From Fragilaria crotonensis (taxonomy: Eukaryota; Bacillariophyta; Fragilariophyceae; Fragilariales; Fragilariaceae), in the NCBI GenBank assembly GCA_022925895.1, contig JAKSYS010000366.1, positions 1-60,826 of the forward strand: a DNA stretch of 60,826 nucleotides. The letters run 5' to 3'. Shown piece after piece: positions 1 through 11,018 of this stretch. The stretch's first letter is position 1. Every line of letters starts with the position of its first letter. The notes beneath the pieces are model-generated. The model did not search any database and had not been told where the DNA came from. It saw only the letters and a program-made list of their open reading frames with translations. The translations under genes were made by a program, and so were the position numbers.

Positions 1-475
1 AGTAGGAGTAGAGCATAATTCCCGAACTTGCCCGCCCGCCCTTGGTGATATTTGTAAGCAGACAAATATCTAATAACGCGAGTGCGTACCACGGATACCA
101 CACGTACAGACACGATTTTACTGACAAGAAGAGATTGTTACGTACTCACAGGCACGACGCGTACACATGATTCGAAATATTCACAACGCCCAAGAATCCC
201 GCATGCAGAACATCCAGGAACGCATACAGTTTTCCATCACTTCTTCGCCGCTCAAGCTGCGTATGGTTGGGAACAGTATCGTGTTCCCTCCACGAATGAA
301 CTGGAGCGCGCTTGTGCAGAGTCGTGACATGATTGTGAGATTGTGAGACACCCACCGACTGGACGCCACACCTGTATGACTCGATTCTGACTTCTGGGTC
401 TTGCTTTTTAAACTTGGAATTTCTTTCAACTTTTTCAAGTCGTTTCACACAAAAAAATACTCACCAAACATCAAT
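1..475. other. Left-edge intergenic region
   Basis: No reading frame here resembles a known family. The last 60 bases before the CAP-domain start are A/C/T-rich and look like a 5' UTR. No RNA gene seen. Confidence 0.4.
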
Positions 476-1210
476 ATGCATTTCTCGTTTGGAAGAGGAC
501 AAACAAGTAAGAAGGGCCTTCGAGTTGCAAACTCAAGTAGCGAGAAGACTCTCACCATTGGAGGTGGCTACCGAAGCGCCCTGTCACATCAACACGGAGC
601 TCGAGAATTTGTGCGCGATGAATCCGCCGATAGTATCGGCACCTCAAGTAGCACGCAGGACCTTGAATGTTGCAGTTGGTCAAGCTCTGGTGAATCAGAT
701 TTTCACAAGCACGCACCACTTCTCACGAAGCCTCTTAGAACGTTTTTGACGCGACAAGGGTCAGACGGAGCTGCCAAGGAACAGCCGATTCTCGACGAGA
801 TCTCTGAGTTTGGCCAGATTATGGCAAAGCAACGCCAGCATCTTCCTGGTACTTGGTATTACAGCAGCAATCACATCCTGGTTAATAAGGAGAGAATAAA
901 GCGCAATATTCCTGCACTGACAAGACGGATAGAACTCGATGCGCTCGCAAGAGAACGCGCCGAGGCAATGGCCAGGCTAGGAAGTATTGATCACGGCCGT
1001 CCAGAAGAAATTCAATTTCGAATCCAACCTTGCCGTCGATTCGGAGAAAATGTCGCATGCGGAACTTCTATCAGAGAAATACATAATGACATGGTGAAGA
1101 ACGATGCGGATCTGAATAACATGCTGGATCGTCGTTATTCGTACATGGGAATGGGAACCGCAAAAGGAAAGAATGGAGCACTCTATTTTTGTCAAATATT
1201 CAAGGGCTAG
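476..1210 (+). CDS. CAP/SCP-domain protein, copy 1
   Basis: About 244 residues. The C-terminal half (about residues 125-244) fits a CAP (SCP/PR-1/antigen 5) domain: a helix with NHILVNKER and ALTRRIELDALARERAEAMA, a GENVACG motif matching the CAP 'GEN' signature, and a final strand ending YFCQIFKG. The N-terminal half is Ser/Arg-rich and probably disordered. The ATG at 476 is preferred over an in-frame ATG at 401 because the extra stretch is unlike the paralogue and the bases before 476 look like leader. CAP proteins are usually secreted, yet no signal peptide is visible. A close paralogue lies 1.4 kb downstream in the same orientation, so this is a tandem duplication. Molecular function is unknown; the family includes sterol-binding and defence proteins. 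Single exon, no frame breaks. Confidence 0.7.
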   Translation: MHFSFGRGQTSKKGLRVANSSSEKTLTIGGGYRSALSHQHGAREFVRDESADSIGTSSSTQDLECCSWSSSGESDFHKHAPLLTKPLRTFLTRQGSDGAAKEQPILDEISEFGQIMAKQRQHLPGTWYYSSNHILVNKERIKRNIPALTRRIELDALARERAEAMARLGSIDHGRPEEIQFRIQPCRRFGENVACGTSIREIHNDMVKNDADLNNMLDRRYSYMGMGTAKGKNGALYFCQIFKG

Positions 1211-2606
1211 ATTGCCTAGTACATTATAACTTAGTTAAGCACGAGCCATGTACAATGCAGCGCTGCTTCATTGGAAACCGATTAGACGGTAGAATAGGTC
1301 TGCTATCCCCAAAAGCCACATGATTTTACAAGGTGACGAGATGGGATGGCATCAATGAAAAAGTCCTGGGCAGAAAATCGGTTCGCCGAATTCGTAATCC
1401 AATGGCCTGGACGGCTTCGTGAAGGCCTACTCGAGTAATTGGCAGTAATGGTAAGATCTGCAGTGGACTTCAGGCAACATATGCTGCTAGTAGTCGGAGT
1501 ATGCTCTTATTACTTTTCGATGCCTGGGCTTATTAAGAGTGGGAGTCAAACTTAAGAGAGTTGAAAGTTGTATATAGCTTGTACTCCGAGTACTACTATA
1601 GTAGGCACTCCGACGTCTCTCGGCACTCCGAGCTCCGAGTATTCATATGCCGGTTACCATAGTCTCCCTTCTCAGACCCGTCCCGGGCGTTTCACGGCAC
1701 TTCAGTCTCCAGCATTGTAAAGATTCTGGGACTCTCCAAGTTGAAGTAAGTGACCCTGTTGGAGTTTCGAAGTGGGAGTACAACTACCAGGTTCCAGGTA
1801 TTCGGAGTACACAGTACAAGTATGCCGAACTCGGAGTATTCCGTGTTGTTCTGTAGCCTACGAGTTCTGAAGTATCAGAAGTTCTTGTAACAGGAACAAC
1901 TGGAACATGCGCTACTAGTACCACTTGAGAAGTCTAATGTTGTGGAGTAACATGGACATCGTTGAGTCTCGCGCCAAATCTCGCCCTCGAAAAAAGAAAA
2001 ATGAGGTTGCCGTTGTTTGAAATATATCGGTATACGTATATAATATATCTTTGCTTACTACACGACACAAATCCTGTCCTTCTGCCGTGGTTCGGTAGGA
2101 GGGATACAATCAGCAGCTGACGTAGGCGTGACATGAATCAGATGGAACAACGAGAACACACATGGATCGTACCTGTTGTCTACTGTTGAAAAGTACGGCT
2201 GTTGGAGAAGTCTTGGGAAACTGAAACGTTGGGTACTTCGTATATGGCGATGAATGTTATAGATTGACGGCGGGAATGAAGAGTGACTGAATACATACAA
2301 AAAAGCGCGCGCAAGGAACATTATTTTAATAGATATAGCTTTTCCCACATGTTTTTAACGTTAATGGAGAACAGCACCTGGTACCAAAATTCACTTTCTT
2401 CAAGGAGGGCTTGAGTTTGACACCTCGGTGGAGCTCAAGAACCCAGTAGTTTTCCGGGACTTCAAAAGGCGAGGGTTTCTACACTGATTTGTACATGCTA
2501 CCAGTACCGTAAATGCAAGATCAAAATCGAAGTCAGTCGTTCATGACGACCTGCCACCCACAAAAACCTGAAGGAAACAATCGTATCACTGCGATAAGAA
2601 TCAATC
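1211..2606. other. Intergenic region with CTCGGAGTA-like words
   Basis: No convincing coding frame across about 1.4 kb. Between about 1575 and 1840 short words of the type ACTCCGAG/CTCGGAGTA recur in both orientations. The last 100 bases are the likely 5' UTR of the second CAP gene. Confidence 0.4.
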
Positions 2607-3386
2607 ATGGTTCTGGGATTGAATATGAAACCACCCTCATTCAGAGGCCCCAAGAACGGTAGAAAGAACGCCTCACTCGCTGGTTGTGACCAAACGACGT
2701 CGAAGCGAACTGTGGAACCTCGCGTTGGATTGCAACGCTCCAACTCGTTTCAGTTTGGCCGACGAAAGCTTCTCCAGGTGGAGCGAACTGAATCTGACCG
2801 CACCATTCATCTCACTGACAGCTGGTTTAACACATCCGCAAGGAACTTGATGGTTGACTCTTCTGTAGGTGCGAGTCCTCCGCCGCGTCCAACTCACACA
2901 AGGAACTTCTCGGAAGATACAACTGCGAGTTCGATCAGTGCATCCTCCGTGGACGATGCAAGATTGCAAGCAGCGAGAGAGTTTGGTCTGATGCTAGCAA
3001 AGAACAAGAGACTTCCCACTGTGTGTCCAGGATTTGTGAGCAGCAACCACGTGTTGGTGAACAAGGAGCGAACAGCATTACACCTTCCTGCACTCACGAG
3101 ACGGATAGAACTCGATGAACTCGCTAGAGAGTTTGCCCAAGTCATGGCGAAGAGCGGAAGGGTTCAACGATACTATCCTATGGATCTCGACGATGGAATT
3201 ACGCAGTGTGAAGTTCTTGGAGTGAACGTTGCGTGCGGACCATCCGTGCAAGAGATTCACGAAAAGATGCTGCTGAATCCTAGCGAGCGAAGTAAGATGG
3301 TGGATCGTCGCTATTCTCAAATGGGAATGGGGACCGCAAAGGGAAAGAACGGCAAGCTTTACCTGTGCCAGATTTTCAAGGGCTAG
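2607..3386 (+). CDS. CAP/SCP-domain protein, copy 2
   Basis: 259 residues, a tandem paralogue of the protein at 476-1210. The CAP domain occupies about residues 120-259: SSNHVLVNKERTALHLPALT, then GVNVACG where copy 1 has GENVACG (the Glu of the family motif is lost here), and a nearly identical C-terminus MGMGTAKGKNGKLYLCQIFKG. The N-terminal 110 residues are basic, Ser-rich and diverged. There is no signal peptide, so a cytosolic or non-classically exported protein is more likely than a standard secreted CAP protein. Both copies keep full-length open frames while the N-termini drift, which suggests the domain is under selection. Function unknown. Confidence 0.7.
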   Translation: MVLGLNMKPPSFRGPKNGRKNASLAGCDQTTSKRTVEPRVGLQRSNSFQFGRRKLLQVERTESDRTIHLTDSWFNTSARNLMVDSSVGASPPPRPTHTRNFSEDTTASSISASSVDDARLQAAREFGLMLAKNKRLPTVCPGFVSSNHVLVNKERTALHLPALTRRIELDELAREFAQVMAKSGRVQRYYPMDLDDGITQCEVLGVNVACGPSVQEIHEKMLLNPSERSKMVDRRYSQMGMGTAKGKNGKLYLCQIFKG

Positions 3387-4840
3387 ATTGGAGTCTTTAA
3401 CTCCCATCGGCCCTGATGCCAATTGTTGCTGGTAGAGTTGATTCTCAACTCTTTTGACCAGTGATTAGATTACTAGATGCGAATGCTGCAGGCTTTATAA
3501 TTGTATCACTAATACACCTGTTACACTATACTTCTGATTCTTCGTATTATGAATAGATCTCAGTTACAGTATGATCATATGCTGTGTTCGATTCACGTGA
3601 AGAAGTCTTTCGAGGTGTCGTGCATGGTTGAATCGCGACGACCAGATTCGAGGTGCATGTTGAGGTGCGTTTCCCACGTGACAACGCGATAAACACAAGC
3701 GGCATTTTAGTTCGTGGTTCGTTTATGCCTCGGATACGTAGGTTCTGGTATACTTCATAGAGGGATGTTCAAAAGGCACTTGATCCGTCGTTTGTTTTTT
3801 GGTTCGCGACAAGTAGGTTCTGGTATAAACTGCACTTGATACATCATTAATGACCTGCCGTGGAATGTTGGACATTTCTCGACTTCATCAAAAATTTCAA
3901 ACCGTATTTAGCAAGCACCCGGTAGCGATACGACATATCTTGTATGTTTATGCCTACAGCGTCTAAGGTTCTGATGCGAAGCCCTATGGCGATCTCATTC
4001 CAATCGACAACGGTTTAGACACATTTAAAAAGAATAATGATACAGATAAATACTTACAGTGCATATAATATAACCACACCAGGTCAGTGCTCAACGCTTG
4101 TAATCGGCTGTCAGATTTGACGCAAATGCACAGGCTGTCAAATGAAATCGCCGATGTCCCTTACAATTATTCAAAGAACTTTTGCAGGGTGTGCTTAATT
4201 AGGATCTCAGTACCAGATTCGGTTTTTCTGAAGCATTTCACCATTCCATATCATCCCAATGGACAAACAACGCCGTGTCGATGACACTGACCCAGCTACG
4301 TATCTCGATGTACCACGTATCGAACCCTGCTTTCTCACTAATCCTTGACAGCACTCGAGACTCAAATGGAGGGACAATAAATGTCTTGGTATCGATGTCG
4401 TCCATTATCGCTGATAGTCGAGATTGCTATCAACAGCACGAAAGGTCGAACAAGCACACTATGGGTGTCGTATGATTCATACAAACGCGCGAAACTTGGG
4501 GTCACCGATTGACAATCCGCGATTTTTTGAACAGAAAAAATAGGCGTGCTGACTGTCTACCAACCCCGCCATGAGGTGTCGCCGACGGGCATGACACAAA
4601 CAGCTTCCGTTCTATCGACCAGATCTTAATAGTGAGTTTGTTATGATGATGATGATGGTTACTGTATAGTGCGATTGTCTTGATAAAAAAATGCTCATCG
4701 TTAAAGACGAAATTGCGATGCGACTACTGATAATGAATCGCACAAGAACAGCGCTTTCCTTCCGCGTGTAGTTAAAACCCCGCTGAACCACATGTGAGAA
4801 GTGGAGACTGGCGCCATAGTCAGTAGTAATAGTAAGGAAC
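3387..4840. other. Intergenic region
   Basis: No recognisable gene. A phrase containing 'taggttctggta' plus a nearby 'cacttgat' occurs twice (near 3740-3790 and 3810-3845), a small local duplication. The rest is featureless by eye. Confidence 0.4.
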
Positions 4841-5354
4841 TGGTCACAAACTGTGAACAACTTCTCCGTCACACTTTCACACTATTGCACGAGTCACGTC
4901 TAGTCTAAATAGTGCGATGACAATGGCGACCCATTCATATTCTATTCACGGACAAAGGAGTCTCAACGCACTTCCCCGTTGACATTGTCTACATAGGTTG
5001 TTGCTCTTGTTGTTGAGTAACTTGCTGAGGAATCTCGACACATTGCTTTGGAGGTTGCTGCCACATCATGCCCATGGGAATTGCAGGTGGAAAGCCAATG
5101 AATTGTATTCCCTGTGCAAATTGAGCTTGACCAGCCTGCTGGGCAAATGCATTAATGGCATCCGCATAGGCCTGTTGTGGGCTGGCTGCCGGGTTCATAC
5201 CCATGGCAGCCTGCATTGCGGCCGCAGCAGCTTGTTGAAAGGCAGCCATTGCTTGCATAGTGGCGCCTGGTTGCATCTGAGGTGCTCCAGAGGCTGATGT
5301 GGCGTTGGATGGAGTCTGATCAGGACCAGCAGTAGAGGCATTAATGGCCTGCGA
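4841..5354 (-). pseudogene. Partial duplicate of bZIP gene 3' end
   Basis: This block repeats 5471-5984, 630 bases away, with only one or two differences until the last 20 bases. It holds the C-terminal Ala/Gln/Met-rich coding part and the same 3' flank as the bZIP gene to its right. It lacks the basic region, zipper and intron. Read leftward, an open frame of 149 codons starts in unique sequence (about 5438) and runs in phase into the duplicated C-terminus, so a chimeric short protein is formally possible. Near-identity means the duplication is young or homogenised by gene conversion. Confidence 0.8.
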
Positions 5355-5456
5355 ATTACTGATACTGGACGTGGTCCCACTCGGATCATATCTGGTCGTG
5401 CGAGTCGACCTTTTATACCACGAAAGAAGCGGCAGCACGTTAACTTAGATTTGAGG

Positions 5457-5471
5457 TTTTTTTTTTTTTTT
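5457..5471. repeat. 15-base T run abutting bZIP duplicate
   Basis: Uninterrupted T15 exactly where the homology between the two bZIP 3' copies begins. On the coding (minus) strand it is A15 directly after the gene's 3' flank, as a polyadenylated transcript would look. Confidence 0.8.
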
Positions 5472-5618
5472 GGTCACAAACTGTGAACAACTTCTCCGTC
5501 ACACTTTCACACTATTGCACGAGTCACGTCTAGTCTAAATAGTGCGATGACAATGGCGACCCATTCATATTCTATTCACGGACAAAGGAGTCTCAACGCA
5601 CTTCCCCGTTGACATTGT

Positions 5619-6652
5619 CTACATAGGTTGTTGCTCTTGTTGTTGAGTAACTTGCTGAGGAATCTCGACACATTGCTTTGGAGGTTGCTGCCACATCATG
5701 CCCATGGGAATTGCAGGTGGAAAGCCAATGAATTGTATTCCCTGTGCAAATTGAGCTTGACCAGCCTGCTGGGCAAATGCATTAATGGCATCCGCATAGG
5801 CCTGTTGTGGGCTGGCTGCCGGGTTCATACCCATGGCAGCCTGCATTGCGGCCGCAGCAGCTTGCTGAAAGGCAGCCATTGCTTGCATAGTGGCGCCTGG
5901 TTGCATCTGAGGTGCTCCAGAGGCTGATGTGGCGTTGGATGGAGTCTGATCAGGACCAGCAGTAGAAGCATTGATTGCCTGAGCTGCTGCACGAGCAGCA
6001 CCAGCTGGGAAACCTTGAGACTCGTACAGCGCTTGAGTGGCAACAGCCTGGGCTTGAACTTGTTCATTCAAGTACGGAGGGGCCCTTTGTTCCACAGGCT
6101 TCTGAGGAATCTCAGGCTGAACTGGTTCGGAGTTCTTGTTGGCTTCAATTGCAGCAACTCTAGCTTGCGCCTCCATAAATCTGCGTCCAAGCTCCTCATT
6201 TTGCATCTTGAGTGTGCCATTGGCCTTGGAGAAGAAAATTACCGACCTCTGGAGTTCTGCTCAGTAAATAATTTGAGAAAAATTGGGGAAGAGACGTGAA
6301 TGAGTGAAACGAAGAAAGGCCAAGACTACCACATGTATTTGCGTCAATTGTATTGAAAGGTGCAAGGTAGCAACAACGAGTCACGAGTTCATCGAAAGGA
6401 AAAATACTAACCTTCAATCATCAACTTCTTCCTTCGGCGTGACTCTCTCGCTGCCTTTCTGTTCTGCTCCAATCTGTTTTCACGAGCCTTCGTCACTGGT
6501 GCACGTGTACTTGAAGGCATAGACATGGACATGGTATTGGCAGTTGAAACAGATGCCAAAGCGTCCAAGCCGTTCTCAGTCTTAATTCTCTTTCCATCCT
6601 CCTGATCCTGAAGCTCATCTTCACCATAGCGTTTCATATTCATGTTCTCCAT
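5619..6652 (-). CDS. bZIP transcription factor
   Basis: Two exons, 6652-6412 and 6256-5619, separated by a 155-bp intron (donor GTTAGT, acceptor GAGCAG). The spliced product is about 292 residues. The basic region ENRLEQNRKAARESRRRKK has the invariant Asn-x7-Arg of bZIP proteins. Across the splice it runs directly into the zipper (IEELQRSVIFFSKANGTLKM, then QNEELGRRFMEAQARV). Splicing therefore falls just after the basic region, as in other diatom bZIPs. The remaining 170 residues are Ala/Gln/Met/Pro-rich, like an activation domain. Expected role: nuclear, dimeric, sequence-specific DNA binding. The last roughly 170 codons and 3' flank are duplicated at 4841-5354. Confidence 0.9.
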
Positions 6653-7952
6653 CTGTAATAGTATTGTTGTTTGAGTGTTGAGGGTTTGCGCTAAAGTTTA
6701 AATTCAAAAATGCTGCTGCGATGGTTTATGGGCCTTCGTCTGAGATCTGAAGTTGTTCAACAAACTTACTGTAGTCGTCATCTTCTCGTCACGAATAATG
6801 ATGATGTGGCTCTACGACCTTTTCTGTCGGCGTTTCGGACCTCCACAAGTTTGTGCAAAAACGGAACAAACAGATGGCTTTTGCTTGGGTTCTCATTGGA
6901 TAGCGTCATCATTTTCCGGGTTTCCAATGCAACGTCACATTTCCATATAATCAGATTTGTATACAATTTAATGAAAATGACGGAACAAACGACGTCATCC
7001 TTGGACGACATCTTACGCAGTCTCATCTGCTTTCGTCGATTTCCCCGAGCGGAGGAGTTATCGACGTGCAACAAGAAACCTGTCCTGGTACTTCATAAGT
7101 GTTACGCCTTGTACTGAAAACGAACCGGAAGAAATCGACGTCACTGTGACGAGCGGAACGGCGAATTGCTGACGACATTTGGTATCGACAGCTGGTTTTG
7201 ACCCTTGGGAAATTCCGGTACATGACGTTTTTTCTGAAGTGAAGATAGCTAAACTTCTCTTCATTGGCCTTTCCAGTGAATTTTTTAGATCACAGAGCTG
7301 TATGTACTATTTGTGTATGTTCATACGCAGTACCTTCGACACGACCACTCAGATTCAGTGTTCCGAGTTCTCCGTGCAGTCTCCGAATTCTCCGAGTTAT
7401 CGACGTGCAAGCGTGACGCACTACACTTCGGAAGAAGAGGAAGGCAAAATCGACGTCAGTGTGACATAGATATCGACGTAATGCTCTCGAAATTGACATT
7501 CCACTTGTCGTAATACCGGTAGTAGTTGCAGTTGAGATGTGTATGTACCAGTACCATTTCGTACTACTCGGAGTACTTGGACAGTTCTCATTATTCGTTA
7601 TCAGTTCTATCATACACTGTATCAGTGTAGGTCTACGTGCCAGAAATGCCTCAACTATCCTCTATTTTAATGCTGATATTTTAATGCTGATATTTTAATG
7701 CTGATATTTTAATGCTGATAAACTCTCTAGCCGAGGTACCAGGTACATTTAATTCACGATAAGAAATACTGAAATGCTACTGAACGACCCTCCAACCGAT
7801 TGGAGACGTTAAAATGTTAACTGGAGTACGATTACTGCTGAAGACTCACTAAACTAGACTCTACTAACAGAGATCACTCATTAAGTTGGCGTGACCGGAA
7901 AGACAATGTTATTGCATTACAACTTGGGGTTACAATATCTTATCCATCACAC
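6653..7952. other. Intergenic region with small repeats
   Basis: No gene recognised. A degenerate direct repeat sharing GTTATCGACGTGCAA and AATCGACGTCA-GTGTGAC lies near 7058-7150 and 7395-7465. A 14-bp tandem array lies at 7664-7719. The rightmost 200 bases flank the 3' end of the ProRS gene. Confidence 0.5.
7664..7719. repeat. 14-bp tandem repeat, four perfect copies
   Basis: Four back-to-back copies of ATTTTAATGCTGAT in AT-rich intergenic DNA. No coding or structural role is evident. Confidence 0.95.
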
Positions 7953-10900
7953 CTAATACGAACGTCCCCAAAGGACCCAACACTTGGCATCCTTGCCACT
8001 TGCAAAGCACTTTGTCCCAGGTGGGAGATCCGGCTGATTGAAAGGAATGCACAGCGTCTTGGCTGCGACAGAAGTGGACGTGCGAACGTCCTCCTCTGCC
8101 TCTCCACTCGCTGCCAACGATTCCTCTCGCGATTTGTTCTTGACCCACTCTTCCCAGTCCTTATGCTCTCCACCGCACCATGGAGTAAGAACTAGATTGT
8201 GTTTTTCCAAATTAGGGACAAAGTCTTTCCATTCCGTAACTTGAACCAAATGGTCGTCACGGAACTTCTTTGCCTTCTCAAACAAACCGTGTTGGATCTC
8301 TTCAAGCTTCACAACGAGAGCAGCACCCAAGCCAGCGATTGGCATGTCGACCTTTTCGCCATTATAACGAACCACGATTCTGGCTTGCTCCTGTTCCACA
8401 TCACGAGGGCCAATTTCAATGCGAATTGGGACACCCTTTTGTTCCCAATGGTTATACTTCCAACCTGGGTTGTACATGGTGCGATCATCAAATTTGGCAC
8501 GGATCTGGATATAAAAACACAGGTGTTAGGTACCATGAATCTCGATCCAATTGCATCAGCATCACGCCAGAAAGCAAGCTGCGAACTTACTCCATTGTCA
8601 GATAAATCCTTGGCAATCGATTGACAGTACACGGCAACGTCGTCCATGCTCATGCTCTTGCTTGTAATCGGAACAATGACGCACTGGAGTGGACTTATAC
8701 GAGGTGGCAAGACAAGGCCCACATTGTCTCCGTGAACCATGACCATGACACCAATGGTACGAGTGGTCAAACCCCACGACGTCTGCCACGCCGTCTCAGT
8801 CTTTCCTTCATGATCTTGGAACTTGATATCAAACATTCTACCAAAGTTCTGTCCCAAATTGTGGGACGTGGCGCCCTGAATGGCTCGACCAGCTACTGGA
8901 ACGTACGCTTCGACCGTCGTTGTCTGCATGCCTCCAGCAAACTTCTCTCTCCTCGGTCTTGTATCCTGGAATGACAGGGACGGCAAGGAGTTCTTCGTAT
9001 ACTCGTCGATAAAGTTCGAGGGCTTGTAGGACCATGACATTTGCGTCCTCGTAGGTCGCATGGGCCGTGTGACCCTCTTGCCACAAGAATTCTCGCGATC
9101 TAAGGAATGGGGTTGGGTACTTGAATTCCCATCGAACAACATTGGACCACTGATTCAGCTTGAGTGGCAAATCACGATGTGATTTGATCCAATCAGAAAA
9201 GGAAGGGTACATGATCGTTTCCGATGTTGGACGGATGGCAATGGGCTTGGCGAGTTCACCATCACCCGATCTTGTCACCCACGCGACTTCTGGAGCGAAT
9301 CCTTCGACGTGGTCCTTCTCTTTCCAAACGGTCCTGAGTGACGAATAGAGGAAAGTAGCAATTTTCAACTCCAAGTGGGCCAATCTAATCAGAATGGGTG
9401 CGCGTACATGGTTAGTGTCCGTGTTGAACGGATGAAACGTAGTCATTCATGTTGGTTAGGCAAAATACACGCCGCACGTACCTCCTTATTAAACCATTCC
9501 TGAATCATCTCCCACATTTTGTAGGACCAAGGGCGAAGGATGTAACAACCAGAGATATCATAGTAGGAAATCATTTCCGCCAGAGTAATCACGTCGGAAT
9601 ACCACATACTGAAATTCTCCTCCTTTTTGAAACCCAAAGCAAGCAATGTTTTCCCCTTCTCCACGTTTTTCTTATCCTTGTTTTTAACCGGAGCGGCATT
9701 CGGTGCCGCTTTTGCAGTTTTGGGTGGAATGACCTTGGTGGTGGCAGGGGCTTTCCCGTCGTCCGAGACGTCGGTTGGGAACTCCAAAATGATTGCCTCG
9801 TGATCCGTCAACTGAATGTACTCCTGCAGGGCAGCTGGGGTCAAAACGACGGACGCGTCATTGCGGAATGGATGGGAATGAATCTTGGTTTTGGTCAAGA
9901 GTGCTTGGTCGAGAATGAGTGTCACTTCCTTGTTCATGTCCTTGATAATGGCGAGCGGTCCGACTGTCCCAGGCTCGCAACCAAGAAGGTCAAGGAGAAT
10001 ATCAGGAGTTGCCATGCGGAGATTGGTCTTTCCTGACAACTTGAGCATCGTTCCGAGGTCTTTCGTGTTGACTTTGGTATCGGGATGGAGAGTAATGAGG
10101 AAATTTCCGTGTTTCTTATCTCTCAAGAAAAGATTCTTGGTGTGCGTTTCATCGTCGGATGGGAGCGGGACTTTGGCGACGAGTTCTTCGGCAGTGACAC
10201 ATAGTTCGTGCATGTAGACTGAGTGTTCCAATTTGAGCTCAACAAGTCGTTGAACAATGGCATTATCGGCAAAGTCACCAATGGCAGTCTCCTCCAATGG
10301 TGTCACGGCAGGAGCAGCTGCAGGAGGACTGGAAACACCTTGCTGCGGAAGCGATGCGGGAGCAAATTCCTTCAAGGCTGGATGATTAGCGATTGCAATC
10401 AGCAATCGAAATGATTGTTGCGAAAGTGCATCGAGGGAAACAATCTCACATGCTTGTGCCAACCATAGGCCAACGCAAATGTCAGCCGCCGTGGGAGTGT
10501 CACTAACCAAGTAAGTATACTCCTTTCCGAAAAGCCAATCCTCAAGTTTGATGACGAATGCTTGCACAGAGGAAGCATCCGAGTCACTTGCTGTGAATTA
10601 TATGGAGATTCCCTGTTTGTTAGACTACACGAGACATGACATTTGTTTGATTCGCCTTGCATGACTACGATGTCAATCACGTACCTTGTTCGGCTCCTTT
10701 TGAAAGAATGGGAACAAGTGATTCAGCGGCAGTCTCCAACCAAGAAATGACCAAGGCCTCTTCTTGTGCAGAAGCACCAAACAATCCAACCGATGGAACT
10801 TGTTGACTAAGAGCGCGACAGCAATCAACCCACGTAGTTGCCTTGGTAGTTGACGTCAAGCCAGTCAAAACATTGCTTGTCGAGACAGACACTGAAGGCG

Positions 10901-11018
10901 ACGAAGATTCAACTACTTCAACCTTCAAATCAGTGTCAAGACCCAACACTTTAATCAATGCCTTTAATGCATTCGACGCAGGCGCTGGCGCTTCACAAGA
11001 AAGCGAAACGATTGCCAT
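7953..11018 (-). CDS. Prolyl-tRNA synthetase, cytosolic type, with GST-like and YbaK editing domains
   Basis: Attaches proline to tRNA(Pro). Four exons: 11018-10685, 10590-9482, 9384-8591, 8504-7953; introns of 94, 97 and 86 bp with GTACGT or GTAAGT donors. Domains in order: an N-terminal GST-C-like region ([20 protein letters not shown]), a YbaK/ProX editing domain that hydrolyses mischarged tRNA ([20 protein letters not shown]), a class II catalytic core ([12 protein letters not shown], motif 2 [16 protein letters not shown], motif 3 region [14 protein letters not shown]) and the anticodon/C-terminal domain ending WGRSY, the terminal Tyr typical of eukaryotic/archaeal ProRS. Two frame breaks lie in exon 3, near 9320 (one base missing in a purine run) and near 8960 (one base extra). 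They cancel, so strong core conservation continues on both sides; sequence error is the likeliest cause. The ATG at 11018 gives [13 protein letters not shown]. Confidence 0.93.

Noticed and set aside
2058..2348. 96-codon minus-strand open frame between the CAP genes
   Set aside because: No domain, no paralogue, low-complexity start; expected by chance in AT-rich intergenic DNA.
8309..8605. Plus-strand frames opposite ProRS
   Set aside because: They are antisense shadows of a strongly conserved coding region.
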